From an uncultured Alistipes sp. (GTDB taxonomy: Bacteria; Bacteroidota; Bacteroidia; Bacteroidales; Rikenellaceae): 64,000 bases of DNA. Location of the stretch: the NCBI GenBank assembly GCA_900770635.1, contig CAAGLB010000099.1, positions 1 through 64,000 of the forward strand. Direction: 5' to 3'. The notes beneath the pieces were generated by a model. The model was not told the DNA's origin, did no database searches, and saw only the letters and a list, made by a program, of their open reading frames with translations. Position numbers and translations under genes: made by a program. Every line of letters starts with the position of its first letter. Position 1 is the first letter of the stretch. This document shows positions 9,236 through 17,678 of the stretch, piece after piece.

Positions 9236-9256
9236 TTTTCCACAAATTGTGGAAAA
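9236..9256. promoter_or_regulatory. 21-bp palindrome between divergent aspA and the phage-like gene
   Basis: TTTTCCACAA-A-TTGTGGAAAA is a perfect inverted repeat, framed by GGCG and CGCC that can extend the stem. It lies about 70 bp upstream of the aspA -7 element and 20 bp before the TAAATTTG at 9276-9283 that may drive the plus-strand gene. It could be an operator or a short hairpin; no T-run follows, so a terminator is less likely. Confidence 0.5.
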
Positions 9257-9307
9257 TATCGCCTCGTGGATGTTGTAAATTTGCCGAAACCTTAAAACCT
9301 AAATCCT

Positions 9308-9901
9308 ATGAACAGACTACTATTCGGGGTGGCTGCGATAGCCACCACCATAAGCATCATGTGCAGCATCGAATTGCGCAACACTAAGGACGAGAACGAC
9401 CGCCTTAGGCTCAACCAGCAAGCGCTACTCAGCGACATTGCAATATATAAAACACACGCCGACACATGGGCAGCATCGGCCGAGGTGCTACAACTCGAAG
9501 TTAGCGAGCTACGCAGCGCCCGAAAGCATGATGCTGAGAAGATTAAGGAGCTTGGCATACGCCTACGTCGTGCCGAGAGCTACGCTCGGAGTGTCACACT
9601 CAGCAGCCACACCACCACCCTACCGCTGCGTGACACCATCATCATGTATGACACAGTGCAGATATTTGGCCAACAACTCGACCATCACGCAATAGAGGGC
9701 ATCCTCGCTCGTGACTCGATAACCTATCGACTCGAGATGTACGACACCCTCCACCAGGTAATCCACCGAGTACCCCACCGCTTTCTATTCTTCCGCTACG
9801 GAACAAAGGCCATACGTCAAGATGTATGGTCGTCGAACCCCGACACAAAGATTATCTTCACCGAATATATAGAACTCGGCAAACTAAACAAGGAGCGTTA
9901 A
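9308..9901 (+). CDS. Phage-type protein (DUF6549-like), single copy outside a prophage
   Basis: The 197-residue protein has an N-terminal membrane segment (LLFGVAAIATTISIMCSI), then a coiled coil (about 25-95: DENDRLRLNQQALLSDIAIYK and onward), and a conserved C-terminal part with HRVPHRFLFFRYGTKAIRQDVWSSNPDTKI. This architecture matches proteins I know from Bacteroides prophages and tail/lysis regions (DUF6549, spanin-like layout). Membrane anchor plus periplasmic coiled coil fits a cell-envelope role. No other phage gene is nearby, so it is either a remnant or a domesticated gene. Frame and length look intact. Confidence 0.7.
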   Translation: MNRLLFGVAAIATTISIMCSIELRNTKDENDRLRLNQQALLSDIAIYKTHADTWAASAEVLQLEVSELRSARKHDAEKIKELGIRLRRAESYARSVTLSSHTTTLPLRDTIIMYDTVQIFGQQLDHHAIEGILARDSITYRLEMYDTLHQVIHRVPHRFLFFRYGTKAIRQDVWSSNPDTKIIFTEYIELGKLNKER

Positions 9902-9967
9902 CAGCAGCACAGAGGCCCAATGAGTAATGTTTTGCCGTTGAAATTATGTTATTTAACTATTTTTTAT

Positions 9968-9975
9968 TATATTTG
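9968..9975 (+). promoter_or_regulatory. Predicted -7 element before coaD
   Basis: TATATTTG 22 bases before the coaD start codon. No good TTTG at the usual distance upstream. It probably drives coaD-lpxD-ruvC and the two thioredoxin-like genes. Confidence 0.5.
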
Positions 9976-9996
9976 CCGAATATATACATATAAGGT

Positions 9997-10473
9997 ATGC
10001 TACGAGTAGCTATTTTTCCAGGATCGTTCGATCCATTTACACGAGGCCACGAGGCTGTGGTAGAGGAGGCACTACGCATCTTCGACAAGGTGATCATTGC
10101 CATTGGCCACAACCCCGCAAAACGTGGTTTTCTCACCGTTGATGCACGCCGACAACTCATCGAGAAGATATATCAGCACGACGAGCGTGTCGAGGTAAGC
10201 ATCTACTCAACGCTCACAGGCACGGAGGCACGACGCCTTGGCGCTACGACAATCATCCGCAGCCTACGCAACGCCACCGACTTTGAGTATGAGCGCACTA
10301 TGGAGCGTGCTAATCGTCATATCTTCCCAGAGCTAAAAACCATAATGCTCCTTGCGCCCGCCAACGTTGAGCACATATCCTCGTCGCTGGTGCGTGAGCT
10401 ATACTCGTTTGGCCACCCTGTCGACGAGCTACTTCCCGAGGGCATAAAGCTCACAGATTACATCGAACAATAA
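9997..10473 (+). CDS. coaD: Pantetheine-phosphate adenylyltransferase
   Basis: Transfers AMP from ATP to 4'-phosphopantetheine, the penultimate step of coenzyme A synthesis. The 158-residue length is typical. The nucleotidyltransferase motif GSFDPFTRGHE is at residues 8-18 (T/H-x-G-H signature), the IIRSLRNATDFEYE substrate loop follows, and the closing ISSSLVRE motif is near residue 130. It heads a tight cluster with lpxD 20 bp downstream. The last CoA-pathway relative in this window, coaX, is 13 kb away on the other strand. Confidence 0.95.
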   Translation: MLRVAIFPGSFDPFTRGHEAVVEEALRIFDKVIIAIGHNPAKRGFLTVDARRQLIEKIYQHDERVEVSIYSTLTGTEARRLGATTIIRSLRNATDFEYERTMERANRHIFPELKTIMLLAPANVEHISSSLVRELYSFGHPVDELLPEGIKLTDYIEQ

Positions 10474-10493
10474 CATTAAACTTTATATAACTT

Positions 10494-11528
10494 ATGCAGT
10501 TTACAGCTGAGATGATCGCCGGTTTGCTCAACGGCGAGATCGTAGGAGATAAAAATGCCGCAGTAAGCACCGTGTCGTCAATCGATGGCGGCAAGGCTGG
10601 CTCGTTGGCATATCTTACCAACCCTAAATATGAGCAATACATCTACACCACCGAGGCAACAATCGTTCTCGTAGATAAAAGTTTCGAGCCTAAGGAGGAG
10701 GTTAAGACAACACTCGTCAAAGTGGATAATGTCGCTGAGTGCGTACTCAACCTACTCGAGATGTACAACGCATCACGCCCACAGAAGAGCGGCATATCGA
10801 AGATGGCCTCTATTCACGAGGAGGCAACCATTGGCGAGAGCTGCTACATTGGCGACTTCACAGTCGTTGAGCGCAAGGCAAAGATTGGCGACAAGGTGCA
10901 ACTATATCCACAGTGCTACATCGGCGACAACGTAGAGATTGGCGAGGGCACAAAGCTTTATCCAGGTGTTAAGGTCTACGAGGGCTGCAAGATTGGTCGC
11001 AACTGCATCATTCATGCTGGCGCAGTCATCGGTGCTGATGGCTTCGGCTTCGCACCTAAGGCCGATGGCACATTTGCCAAGATTCCACAGCTGGGCAACG
11101 TCATCATCGAGGACAACGTGGAGATTGGCGCAAACACATGTGTTGACCGTGCTAAGACCGACTCGACAATCATCCGCTCGGGCGTTAAGCTCGACAACCT
11201 CATTCAGGTGGGCCACAATGTACAGATTGGCTCTAACACCGTGATGTCGGCACAGGTGGGCATCGCTGGCACAACAAAGATTGGCTCTAACTGCTTCGTA
11301 GGTGGCCAGGTGGGCTTTGCCGACCATATCACTGTGGGCAACAACGTGAAGATCGGCTCTCAGAGTGGCTTGGACAAGGGTGTGCCCGATGGCGAGATTC
11401 GTTTTGGCTCACCAGCACTCCCAGGCATGCAGTATCACCGCTCGTTTGCCGTATTCCGCAATCTTCCCGAGATGGCGACCAAGCTTCGTGAGTTGGAGAA
11501 GCGCATAAACACTATCGAGGAGAAGTAG
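10494..11528 (+). CDS. lpxD: UDP-3-O-(3-hydroxyacyl)glucosamine N-acyltransferase
   Basis: Third enzyme of lipid A synthesis; adds the second 3-hydroxyacyl chain from acyl-ACP. Residues 1-100 form the uridine-binding domain (MQFTAEMIAGLLNGEIVGD...). From about 105 to 310 there is a left-handed beta-helix of hexapeptide repeats (IGESCYIGDF, IGDKVQLYPQ, IGEGTKLYPG and so on). GADGFGFAP and the catalytic His in IQVGHNVQIG are present. A helical C-terminus (ELEKRINTIEEK) completes the trimer core. ruvC begins one base after its stop codon, so the genes are co-transcribed. Confidence 0.95.
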   Translation: MQFTAEMIAGLLNGEIVGDKNAAVSTVSSIDGGKAGSLAYLTNPKYEQYIYTTEATIVLVDKSFEPKEEVKTTLVKVDNVAECVLNLLEMYNASRPQKSGISKMASIHEEATIGESCYIGDFTVVERKAKIGDKVQLYPQCYIGDNVEIGEGTKLYPGVKVYEGCKIGRNCIIHAGAVIGADGFGFAPKADGTFAKIPQLGNVIIEDNVEIGANTCVDRAKTDSTIIRSGVKLDNLIQVGHNVQIGSNTVMSAQVGIAGTTKIGSNCFVGGQVGFADHITVGNNVKIGSQSGLDKGVPDGEIRFGSPALPGMQYHRSFAVFRNLPEMATKLRELEKRINTIEEK

Positions 11529-11529
11529 C

Positions 11530-12141
11530 GTGGGCGAGCGTGTGCGCATAATGGGCATCGACCCAGGAACAAACTACATGGGCTACGGCATCGTAGATAT
11601 TGTGTCGGGCAAGCCCACAGCAGTTGTCATGGGCGAGATCGACATGCACAAGATCAAGGATCCGCACCAGAAGCTGCGCTACATCTTCGAGCGTGTGTCG
11701 GAGCTATGTCGTGGCTATCAACCCACCGATGTGGCCTTCGAATCGCCATTCTTTGGCGAAAATGTGCAGTCTATGCTCAAACTGGGACGAGCTCAGGGTG
11801 TGGCAATAGCCGCTGTGCTCAGCGCCACAAAGGATACGCCCATCGCCGAGTATGCACCAACACGCATCAAGCAGGCAATAACAGGACGAGGACAGTCATC
11901 CAAGGAGCAGGTGGCAACGATGATCAACTCGATACTTGGCACCGACTACCACCCTCGCAAGCTCGATGCCACAGATGGCATGGCTGTGGCCTTGTGCCAC
12001 TGGTTCACAACGTCGAATGCGCTGACACGTGCCACAGCGGGCGACAAGCGCAAAGGCTTGGGCGGTGACAGCAAAGCACGCAAGGGAAGTTCGTCGTGGG
12101 AGGCATTTGCAAAGTCGAACCCCGAACGCATAAAGAAATAG
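11530..12141 (+). CDS. ruvC: Holliday junction resolvase RuvC
   Basis: Cuts Holliday junctions with RuvAB. GTG at 11530 gives a 203-residue protein; ATG 11551 would start directly at MGIDPGT and remove the first strand, so GTG is preferred. Acidic active-site residues are visible: Asp in GIDPGTNYMGYG, Glu in VAFESPFFGENVQS, and two Asp in HPRKLDATDGMAVALCHW. A lysine-rich tail follows. It begins one base after the lpxD stop and is followed 27 bp later by a thioredoxin-like lipoprotein gene. Confidence 0.93.
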   Translation: MGERVRIMGIDPGTNYMGYGIVDIVSGKPTAVVMGEIDMHKIKDPHQKLRYIFERVSELCRGYQPTDVAFESPFFGENVQSMLKLGRAQGVAIAAVLSATKDTPIAEYAPTRIKQAITGRGQSSKEQVATMINSILGTDYHPRKLDATDGMAVALCHWFTTSNALTRATAGDKRKGLGGDSKARKGSSSWEAFAKSNPERIKK

Positions 12142-12168
12142 AAAATAGATAAACAAAAAATAAGTACA

Positions 12169-13218
12169 ATGAAAAAGTTTTTACTTTTATTGGCATGCTG
12201 CGCAATGTTTGGCGTGGCTTGCAACTCTGACAAAGTTCAGTCACAGAGCATCACAATCAGCGGCTCATTGGCAAAGAAGATTAGCGCAGGCGACGCTGTA
12301 ACATTGCGCATAAATGGCCAGAGCAACGACCTTGCCACAACAACGGCCGATAACGAGGGCAATTTTAGCTTTACCGTAGACATCGAGAACGAGCAGTTTG
12401 TAACGTTGTATGTCAAGGACCGACCTATCGCCGAGATTATCACCGACAGCCAGGACATCACCATCTCGCTTGACGAGGAGAGCAAGCACATAAAGATTGA
12501 CGGCACACGCTACAACGAGATCATGCGCAACTTCAAGGAGAAGGTAACGCTATTGGTCAACACCCTTTACTCGACACAAAGCGAGGAGGAGGGCGAGGCA
12601 GCCTACAAGCAGCTTATGGACACCATCGACGCACAGATTGTCGAGAACCGTGACAACATCACAGCTATCAAGATGCTCGGCATGTACATTCAGTATGGTG
12701 GCGAGGATAAGCGTGTAGAGGAGCTCTTCAACCTCATCAACAAGAAGTATAGCTATATCAACGAGTACAACATCATTCGCAACACCTTTGTCGGCAGCGA
12801 CCTCATCGACCTTAAACTCAAAGATGGCAGCGGCAAAGAGGTAGTATTATCTGAAATTGTCAAGAGCGGCAAGTGGGTGCTTGTAGATTTCTGGGCTACA
12901 TGGTGCGGCCCATGTCGTCATGAGATTCCTTTCTTGGTTAAGGCTTACGAGAAGTTCCAGCCTATGGGCCTTGAGATCTATGGCGTATCGTTCGACCGTC
13001 CAGGCAGCGAGGCTAAGTGGCAGGAGTTCATCAAGGAGAACTCAATGACATGGATCAACGTGTGGGGCACAGCAAGCAATGGCGGCTGGGATGCTGGCCG
13101 TCAGTTCTACGTAAACTCTATCCCTTCAAACTTCCTCTACTCACCCGAGGGCAAGCTTGTTGCTAAGAACCTACGTGGCGATGATATCGAGAAGATTTTG
13201 GCAGAGCATATTAAGTAA
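12169..13218 (+). CDS. Thioredoxin-like (TlpA/ResA-type) lipoprotein with N-terminal DUF4369-like domain
   Basis: MKKFLLLLACCAMFGVAC is a lipoprotein signal with the acylated Cys at 18. Residues 25-200 (ITISGSLAKKISAGDAVTLRI...) resemble the DUF4369 beta domain that precedes TlpA modules in Bacteroidota. Residues 210-349 are the thioredoxin fold with active site WATWCGPCRHEIPFL and the cis-Pro region SIPSNFLYSPEGK. It should reduce periplasmic disulfides, for example in cytochrome maturation or stress response. The downstream gene is a shorter relative without the DUF4369 part; the C-termini share KxLRGDDIxKxLAxHIK, so they look like a tandem duplication. Confidence 0.9.
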   Translation: MKKFLLLLACCAMFGVACNSDKVQSQSITISGSLAKKISAGDAVTLRINGQSNDLATTTADNEGNFSFTVDIENEQFVTLYVKDRPIAEIITDSQDITISLDEESKHIKIDGTRYNEIMRNFKEKVTLLVNTLYSTQSEEEGEAAYKQLMDTIDAQIVENRDNITAIKMLGMYIQYGGEDKRVEELFNLINKKYSYINEYNIIRNTFVGSDLIDLKLKDGSGKEVVLSEIVKSGKWVLVDFWATWCGPCRHEIPFLVKAYEKFQPMGLEIYGVSFDRPGSEAKWQEFIKENSMTWINVWGTASNGGWDAGRQFYVNSIPSNFLYSPEGKLVAKNLRGDDIEKILAEHIK

Positions 13219-13234
13219 TATATAATATATAGGT

Positions 13235-13729
13235 ATGAAACGATTTTTAGCACTTATTTTGTGCCTACTATGCATCAACTGCGCAATGGCACAACAGCCC
13301 AAGAAGGGCGACAACTATATCGACATTAAGCTAACAACCGTCGACGGCAACGAGGCATCGGTGTCGGAACTATTGGAGGATGGCAAGTGGGTGCTCGTTG
13401 ACTTCTGGGCAACATGGTGTGGTCCTTGCCGTCACGAGATTCCTTACTTAGTCGAGGCCTACAAGGAGTTTAAGAAGCGAGGCTTCGAGATTTATGGCAT
13501 CTCGCTCTGCGGCCCTGGTCGTGAGGATGCATGGAAGGAGTTTGTCAAGAACGAGTCAATGACATGGGTTAATGTATGGGGCTACGTAGGCCGTGAGTGC
13601 AAGGCTGCTGACGACTACGGCGTGGAGTATATCCCAACAAACTTCCTCATCTCGCCTGAAGGCAAGATCGTAGCAACAAACCTACGTGGCGATGACATCA
13701 AAAAAGTTCTCGCTAAGCATATCAAGTAA
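13235..13729 (+). CDS. Thioredoxin-like (TlpA-type) periplasmic protein, short paralogue
   Basis: 164 residues with a cleavable signal peptide (MKRFLALILCLLCINCAMAQ; a Cys at 16 might instead make it a lipoprotein). The thioredoxin domain fills the rest: WVLVDFWATWCGPCRHEIPYL active site, GFEIYGISLCGPG, and YIPTNFLISPEGK with the cis-Pro. It is 16 bp downstream of its longer paralogue and ends before a strong terminator at 13755. Conserved identical stretches between the two argue for recent duplication with loss or gain of the N-terminal domain. Confidence 0.88.
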   Translation: MKRFLALILCLLCINCAMAQQPKKGDNYIDIKLTTVDGNEASVSELLEDGKWVLVDFWATWCGPCRHEIPYLVEAYKEFKKRGFEIYGISLCGPGREDAWKEFVKNESMTWVNVWGYVGRECKAADDYGVEYIPTNFLISPEGKIVATNLRGDDIKKVLAKHIK

Positions 13730-13754
13730 ACTACTGATAATCAACAACTAATCA

Positions 13755-13785
13755 ATGTGGCGGAAATTCCGCCACATTTTTTTTT
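13755..13785 (+). terminator. Rho-independent terminator of the coaD-thioredoxin cluster
   Basis: ATGTGGCGGAA and TTCCGCCACAT form an 11-bp perfect stem with one unpaired base, followed by nine T. Confidence 0.9.
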
Positions 13786-13805
13786 GCATTTTTTTTACCA
13801 AAATA

Positions 13806-13836
13806 TTTGCAGAATAAAAAAAAAGATGTACCTTTG
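13806..13836 (+). promoter_or_regulatory. Promoter of tRNA-Arg
   Basis: TTTG (13806-13809), 19-bp spacer, TACCTTTG (13829-13836): a full match to the Bacteroidota housekeeping promoter. The tRNA begins 21 bases after the -7 element. Confidence 0.85.
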
Positions 13837-13857
13837 CACTCGCAATGACAAAGCAAT

Positions 13858-13931
13858 GGCTCCGTAGCTCAACTGAATAGAGTACTTGACTACGGATCAA
13901 GCGGTTCCAGGTTTGAATCCTGGCGGAGTCA
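13858..13931 (+). tRNA. tRNA-Arg (anticodon ACG)
   Basis: The 74-nt cloverleaf folds by eye: acceptor GGCTCCG with CGGAGTC (one G-U), D-arm GCTC...GAGT, anticodon stem CTTGA/TCAAG around loop CTACGGA giving anticodon ACG, variable loop CGGTT, and T-arm CCAGG-TTTGAAT-CCTGG. The discriminator is A and CCA is not encoded. ACG normally carries inosine at position 34 and reads CGU, CGC and CGA. No integrated element is attached to its 3' end here. Confidence 0.95.
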
Positions 13932-13933
13932 CG

Positions 13934-13969
13934 AAGCGGCAATCATCTCTGATTGCCGCTTGTTTTTTT
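13934..13969 (+). terminator. Terminator of tRNA-Arg
   Basis: Perfect 12-bp stem AAGCGGCAATCA with TGATTGCCGCTT, loop TCTC, then GTTTTTTT. Confidence 0.92.
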
Positions 13970-13997
13970 GTATTCTGCCTATCATTTTGTATATTTG
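13967..13997 (+). promoter_or_regulatory. Promoter of the fucosidase gene
   Basis: TTTG (13967-13970) taken from the end of the tRNA terminator, 19-bp spacer, TATATTTG (13990-13997), 25 bases before ATG 14023. Confidence 0.75.
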
Positions 13998-14022
13998 TGA
14001 AAACATTAAACAAACAACCAAA

Positions 14023-15471
14023 ATGAGAAGCATCATCTACACACCACTGCTTGCCTTGGCAATGCTTTCGTGTACAACTACGCCGCAGGAGCAATTCTAC
14101 ACCCAGCACGTAACATTTTCACATGGCGCAACAATCGAAGAGAAGGTGGACATGGTATCACGCCTTGTTCCCTCCGAGCAGCAACTTGCATGGCAGCAAT
14201 TAGAGCTCACAGCATTTATCCACTTCGGCATGAACACCTTTACGGGCAACGAGTGGGGCGATGGCACTGACAGCCCCGAGATATTCAACCCTACCGAGCT
14301 TGACTGCGACCAGTGGGTACGCACACTCAAAGAGGGCGGATTTAAGATGGTTATACTCACTGCCAAGCACCACGACGGCTTCTGCCTATGGCCAACAGCT
14401 ACAACTGAGTATTGCGTAAAGAACTCGCCATGGCGCAACGGCAAGGGCGATGTTGTAGGCGAGTTGCGTGAGGCATGCTCCAAGCACGACATGAAGTTTG
14501 GATTCTACCTCTCGCCATGGGATAGAAATGCTGAGTGTTATGGCAACTCCGAGGCATACAACCAGTTATATATCGCACAGCTTACCGAGCTACTAACAGA
14601 CTATGGTCGTGTCGACGAGGTATGGTTTGACGGTGCATGTGGCGAGGGACCTAATGGCAAGAAGCAGGTGTACGACTGGCCAGCAATACTTAGTTGTGTA
14701 AAGGAGCTACAACCACACGCCGTGACAGCCATCATGGGCGACGACATACGCTGGGTTGGTAATGAGGGTGGCGTAGGCCGAGATACCGAGTGGAGCGCCA
14801 CGATGATAGCCCCAGGCTCGTATGTAGACCGTGTTGCTGAGAATAGACGCCTTGGTCTTGAGGAGATGTCGAAAGATTTGGGTAGCAGAGAGCTTCTTGC
14901 CAAGTCTAACGAGGCATATTGGTATCCATCAGAAGTAGACGTGTCGATACGTCCTGGCTGGTTCTACCACGAGGAGCAAGACTCACAAGTGCGCTCGCTT
15001 GCCAACTTAGTAAACATCTACTACCGCTCTGTTGGCAGCAACTCCGTTTTGCTTCTCAACATTCCGCCCGATTGCCGAGGACTTATCCACGAGGTCGATG
15101 CAGAGCGCATCAAGGAGTTTGGAAAATATCTCAAAAACACCTTTGAAAACAACTATATCGTAAGAGGCAACAAGCCTTGGAGAGCAAAGGCGGGCGACTC
15201 GAAGGAGTATAAAGCAAACAGCGCAGTGGTCAACACCGTGCTTCTTCAAGAGGATATCGCCAAGGGCCAGCGTGTCGAGAGCTTCAAGGTTGAGGGCTAC
15301 GCCGATGGCGAGTGGCGAGAGCTATGCTCAGGCACGACGATAGGCTATAAGCGTCTGCTCCGCTTCGAGGAGTGCAACATAGAGCGACTGCGCATCACAA
15401 TAAATGAGTCACGCAACGATGCCAACATAAAGAACGTTGGATTATATTATGCCCCACCTATCGAGGAGTAA
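14023..15471 (+). CDS. Alpha-L-fucosidase lipoprotein, glycoside hydrolase family 29
   Basis: Start ATG 14023 gives MRSIIYTPLLALAMLSC, a lipoprotein signal with Cys 17. The GH29 barrel is clear: FIHFGMNTFTGNEWGDG, FKMVILTAKHHDGFCLWPT, FGFYLSPWDRN, and RVDEVWFDGACGEGP, where the Asp is the expected nucleophile. The segment with LLLNIPPDCRGLIHEVD ends the catalytic domain; a beta domain of about 100 residues follows. The enzyme would release fucose from host glycans (mucin, milk-type sugars) at the periplasm or outer surface. No SusC/D pair is adjacent, so it is not part of a classical polysaccharide utilisation locus here. It is monocistronic. Confidence 0.92.
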   Translation: MRSIIYTPLLALAMLSCTTTPQEQFYTQHVTFSHGATIEEKVDMVSRLVPSEQQLAWQQLELTAFIHFGMNTFTGNEWGDGTDSPEIFNPTELDCDQWVRTLKEGGFKMVILTAKHHDGFCLWPTATTEYCVKNSPWRNGKGDVVGELREACSKHDMKFGFYLSPWDRNAECYGNSEAYNQLYIAQLTELLTDYGRVDEVWFDGACGEGPNGKKQVYDWPAILSCVKELQPHAVTAIMGDDIRWVGNEGGVGRDTEWSATMIAPGSYVDRVAENRRLGLEEMSKDLGSRELLAKSNEAYWYPSEVDVSIRPGWFYHEEQDSQVRSLANLVNIYYRSVGSNSVLLLNIPPDCRGLIHEVDAERIKEFGKYLKNTFENNYIVRGNKPWRAKAGDSKEYKANSAVVNTVLLQEDIAKGQRVESFKVEGYADGEWRELCSGTTIGYKRLLRFEECNIERLRITINESRNDANIKNVGLYYAPPIEE

Positions 15472-15480
15472 GTAGCAATA

Positions 15481-15517
15481 AAAAAATGGAGCGACCAATC
15501 GGTCACTCCATTTTTTG
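15481..15517. terminator. Bidirectional terminator between the fucosidase and PpiD-like genes
   Basis: AAAAAATGGAGCGACC-AATC-GGTCACTCCATTTTTT: a hairpin with an A-run on one side and a T-run on the other, serving two converging genes. Confidence 0.9.
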
Positions 15518-15536
15518 TTTATTCGATATTCTAAGA

Positions 15537-17528
15537 TTAGAATGTCATGTCAGTGCGGTGGTCCTTAACATTTGCCTTCTGGAGAAGCGACATGTAGATG
15601 CCACGCTGATACTGAGGAGCAGCCTTCTCAGTGAGAGGAATACGCTCAGTAGCGTAAGATGCAGCGTCAACCTCGCCATTGATCTTGTTAACAACGAAGA
15701 TGTATGCAGCACGGTCGCCCTGAACCTTAGCAACCTTACCAGTCTCAGTAGTAGCAGCGATAGCGCCTACGAGGTGTGCATCTGGAGCATAGTCAGCAAA
15801 CTTAACACCAGTAAAGTTCTCAGCCTTAGCGCCCTGCATAGCCTTAGCCTCATCCAAAGAGTTAGCCTGAGCAGCAATCATCTCATACTTCTTATCTGCA
15901 ACGAGCTTACGACGGATAGCCATGTCGTTGCGAGCCTCATACTTCTCAGTGTCGATAGATGCAACGAATACCACGTATGTCACGCCATCCAAAACAAACT
16001 GCTTTGTGTCGCCAACCTGTGCGCCGAGAGCCCAGTTAGCAATGTTAGATGAGTTAGCGATACCCTGAACTGTTGCAGGCATGCCACTAAGAACATCGTT
16101 GCGAGAAACAGACGCTGCCAATGCTGGCTTCTTAGCCTCCTGAGCAGCAGCATTAAACGTATCGAGAGTGTTGCCCATGTTAGCTACAAACGCATCAACC
16201 TCAGCCAATACAGCACGGTTAGTGTCATCGCTTGGAGTGAGCTCACGGTCAAGGTTTGCAGTAAGAACATAACGCTTAGCAGCGCCAACTGCGTTAACCT
16301 TAGCTACAACATTTACACCATTGTTGTTGAACATGAATACATCACCAGCCTTGTGGCCCAAGAAGTGCTTAGCCTCGCTGACAGGCATCTGAGCAAACTG
16401 GATAGTCTGAGTCTGAACATCCTGTGCTGTCTCGAGCTTCTTGAAGTCGCCGCCGTTAGCATTAAGTTCCTCAAGAGCCTTCTGTGCGTCAGCAACATTC
16501 TCATATACAGCAGCCTCGATGTCGAAGCTCTCAGGAGCGTTGATGTCAGCAAGAAGATAGCGAGCTGTCCATACGTTTGACTTGAGCTCAGGGCCGTAAG
16601 CCTTGCCAGCCTTGAATGCATCAGCAACCTCCTTCTGCAAAGCGTCGTATGCAGTGTAGTATGACTGAACCTTACCACCAGCAACACGTACAGCAGTCTT
16701 GATGCCGTCTACGTCAGCGCCCAACTCCTTAACCTTTGCGTCAAGAGCCATAACCTCAGCCTCGATAGCTGCCTTATCCTCAGCAGAAGGCTGACGCTCG
16801 AAACGTACATAACGGATGTTGCGGCTGTCATACTTAGCATTCTCCTTGCGGTTAGCCTCGTAGTAAGCAGCTATCTCCTCGTCTGAAACAACAACATCAG
16901 CATCGTTGATAGCAGAGTAAGGAATCTCAACATAAACACCGTCGAAAGTAAGCTTGTCGTTGCGCAAAGCCTCAGCAACCTCCAACTTGTTGAGGTAGTG
17001 ACCTGCAGCCATTACGTTAGCAAACTTCTCGTTAGCAAGCTCCTGGCCGATGAAGTAAACCTCGCTCGACCAAATGATGTTGAGAATAGCGTCAATCTGC
17101 TCAGGAGCTACACCCATAGATGCATACTGAGCACGGATGTCACGGAAGTTCTGAGTTGCGAAGTTCTCAACCTCAGCCTCGGTAGTATAAACACCGATAG
17201 CCTCGAATGCAGGAGCAAGGAACTTGTCGTAGATAAGTGTGCTCACAGCACGTGAAGCGCCCTGGTCGTGGCCCATATCTGCCACACGGCCAGTGTATGG
17301 GTTAAGAACCTGAAGCGAGCTATAAAGCTCACGCAAGCGACCATACTCGCTGTGCTTAATCTCCTCACCTGCGATAGTGAGTACTGTAGGTCCGTTGATC
17401 TCCTCGTCGGTAGGCTGATCAACAAACGTATTGCTGTCGATGTTAAGTGCAAAGATCACAAGCACAACAGCAATAAGTCCGGAAATAAGAAAGCCGAACT
17501 TAGTTTTCAAAGTGTTTAATGATGCCAT
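15537..17528 (-). CDS. PpiD/SurA-type membrane-anchored peptidyl-prolyl isomerase or chaperone
   Basis: The 663-residue protein begins with a short cytoplasmic tail and one membrane helix (FGFLISGLIAVVLVIFALNI), then a SurA_N-like helical region (about 45-240) with TVLTIAGEEIKHSEYGRL. A parvulin-like segment lies near 340-440 (AQKALEELNANGGDFKKLE), then a second possible one to 600. This layout is that of PpiD: anchored in the inner membrane, facing the periplasm and helping newly secreted outer-membrane proteins fold. The parvulin active-site residues are not obvious, so it may be a chaperone only. Its own promoter is at 17567-17599, separating it from the upstream lptC operon. Confidence 0.82.
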   Translation of the reverse strand: MASLNTLKTKFGFLISGLIAVVLVIFALNIDSNTFVDQPTDEEINGPTVLTIAGEEIKHSEYGRLRELYSSLQVLNPYTGRVADMGHDQGASRAVSTLIYDKFLAPAFEAIGVYTTEAEVENFATQNFRDIRAQYASMGVAPEQIDAILNIIWSSEVYFIGQELANEKFANVMAAGHYLNKLEVAEALRNDKLTFDGVYVEIPYSAINDADVVVSDEEIAAYYEANRKENAKYDSRNIRYVRFERQPSAEDKAAIEAEVMALDAKVKELGADVDGIKTAVRVAGGKVQSYYTAYDALQKEVADAFKAGKAYGPELKSNVWTARYLLADINAPESFDIEAAVYENVADAQKALEELNANGGDFKKLETAQDVQTQTIQFAQMPVSEAKHFLGHKAGDVFMFNNNGVNVVAKVNAVGAAKRYVLTANLDRELTPSDDTNRAVLAEVDAFVANMGNTLDTFNAAAQEAKKPALAASVSRNDVLSGMPATVQGIANSSNIANWALGAQVGDTKQFVLDGVTYVVFVASIDTEKYEARNDMAIRRKLVADKKYEMIAAQANSLDEAKAMQGAKAENFTGVKFADYAPDAHLVGAIAATTETGKVAKVQGDRAAYIFVVNKINGEVDAASYATERIPLTEKAAPQYQRGIYMSLLQKANVKDHRTDMTF

Positions 17529-17566
17529 AACTATTTTGTTTTATTTGTAATTTTCAATTAAGCCTT

Positions 17567-17599
17567 CAAAGGTAGTAATTTTTTATTAAATAACACAAA
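17567..17599 (-). promoter_or_regulatory. Promoter of the PpiD-like gene
   Basis: On the minus strand TTTG (17599-17596), 21-bp spacer, TACCTTTG (17574-17567), 39 bases before the start codon. Confidence 0.75.
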
Positions 17600-17678
17600 C
17601 TTACGAACCTTTTTTGATGACTGCAACTATTTTACAGCCCTACACACCAATAAATTTGGTCATTTGCCAACCAAAAGA

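Noticed and set aside
13858..13931. tRNA-Arg as attachment site of an integrated element
   Set aside because: No integrase gene follows, no repeat of the tRNA 3' end was noticed elsewhere in the window, and a normal terminator follows directly.
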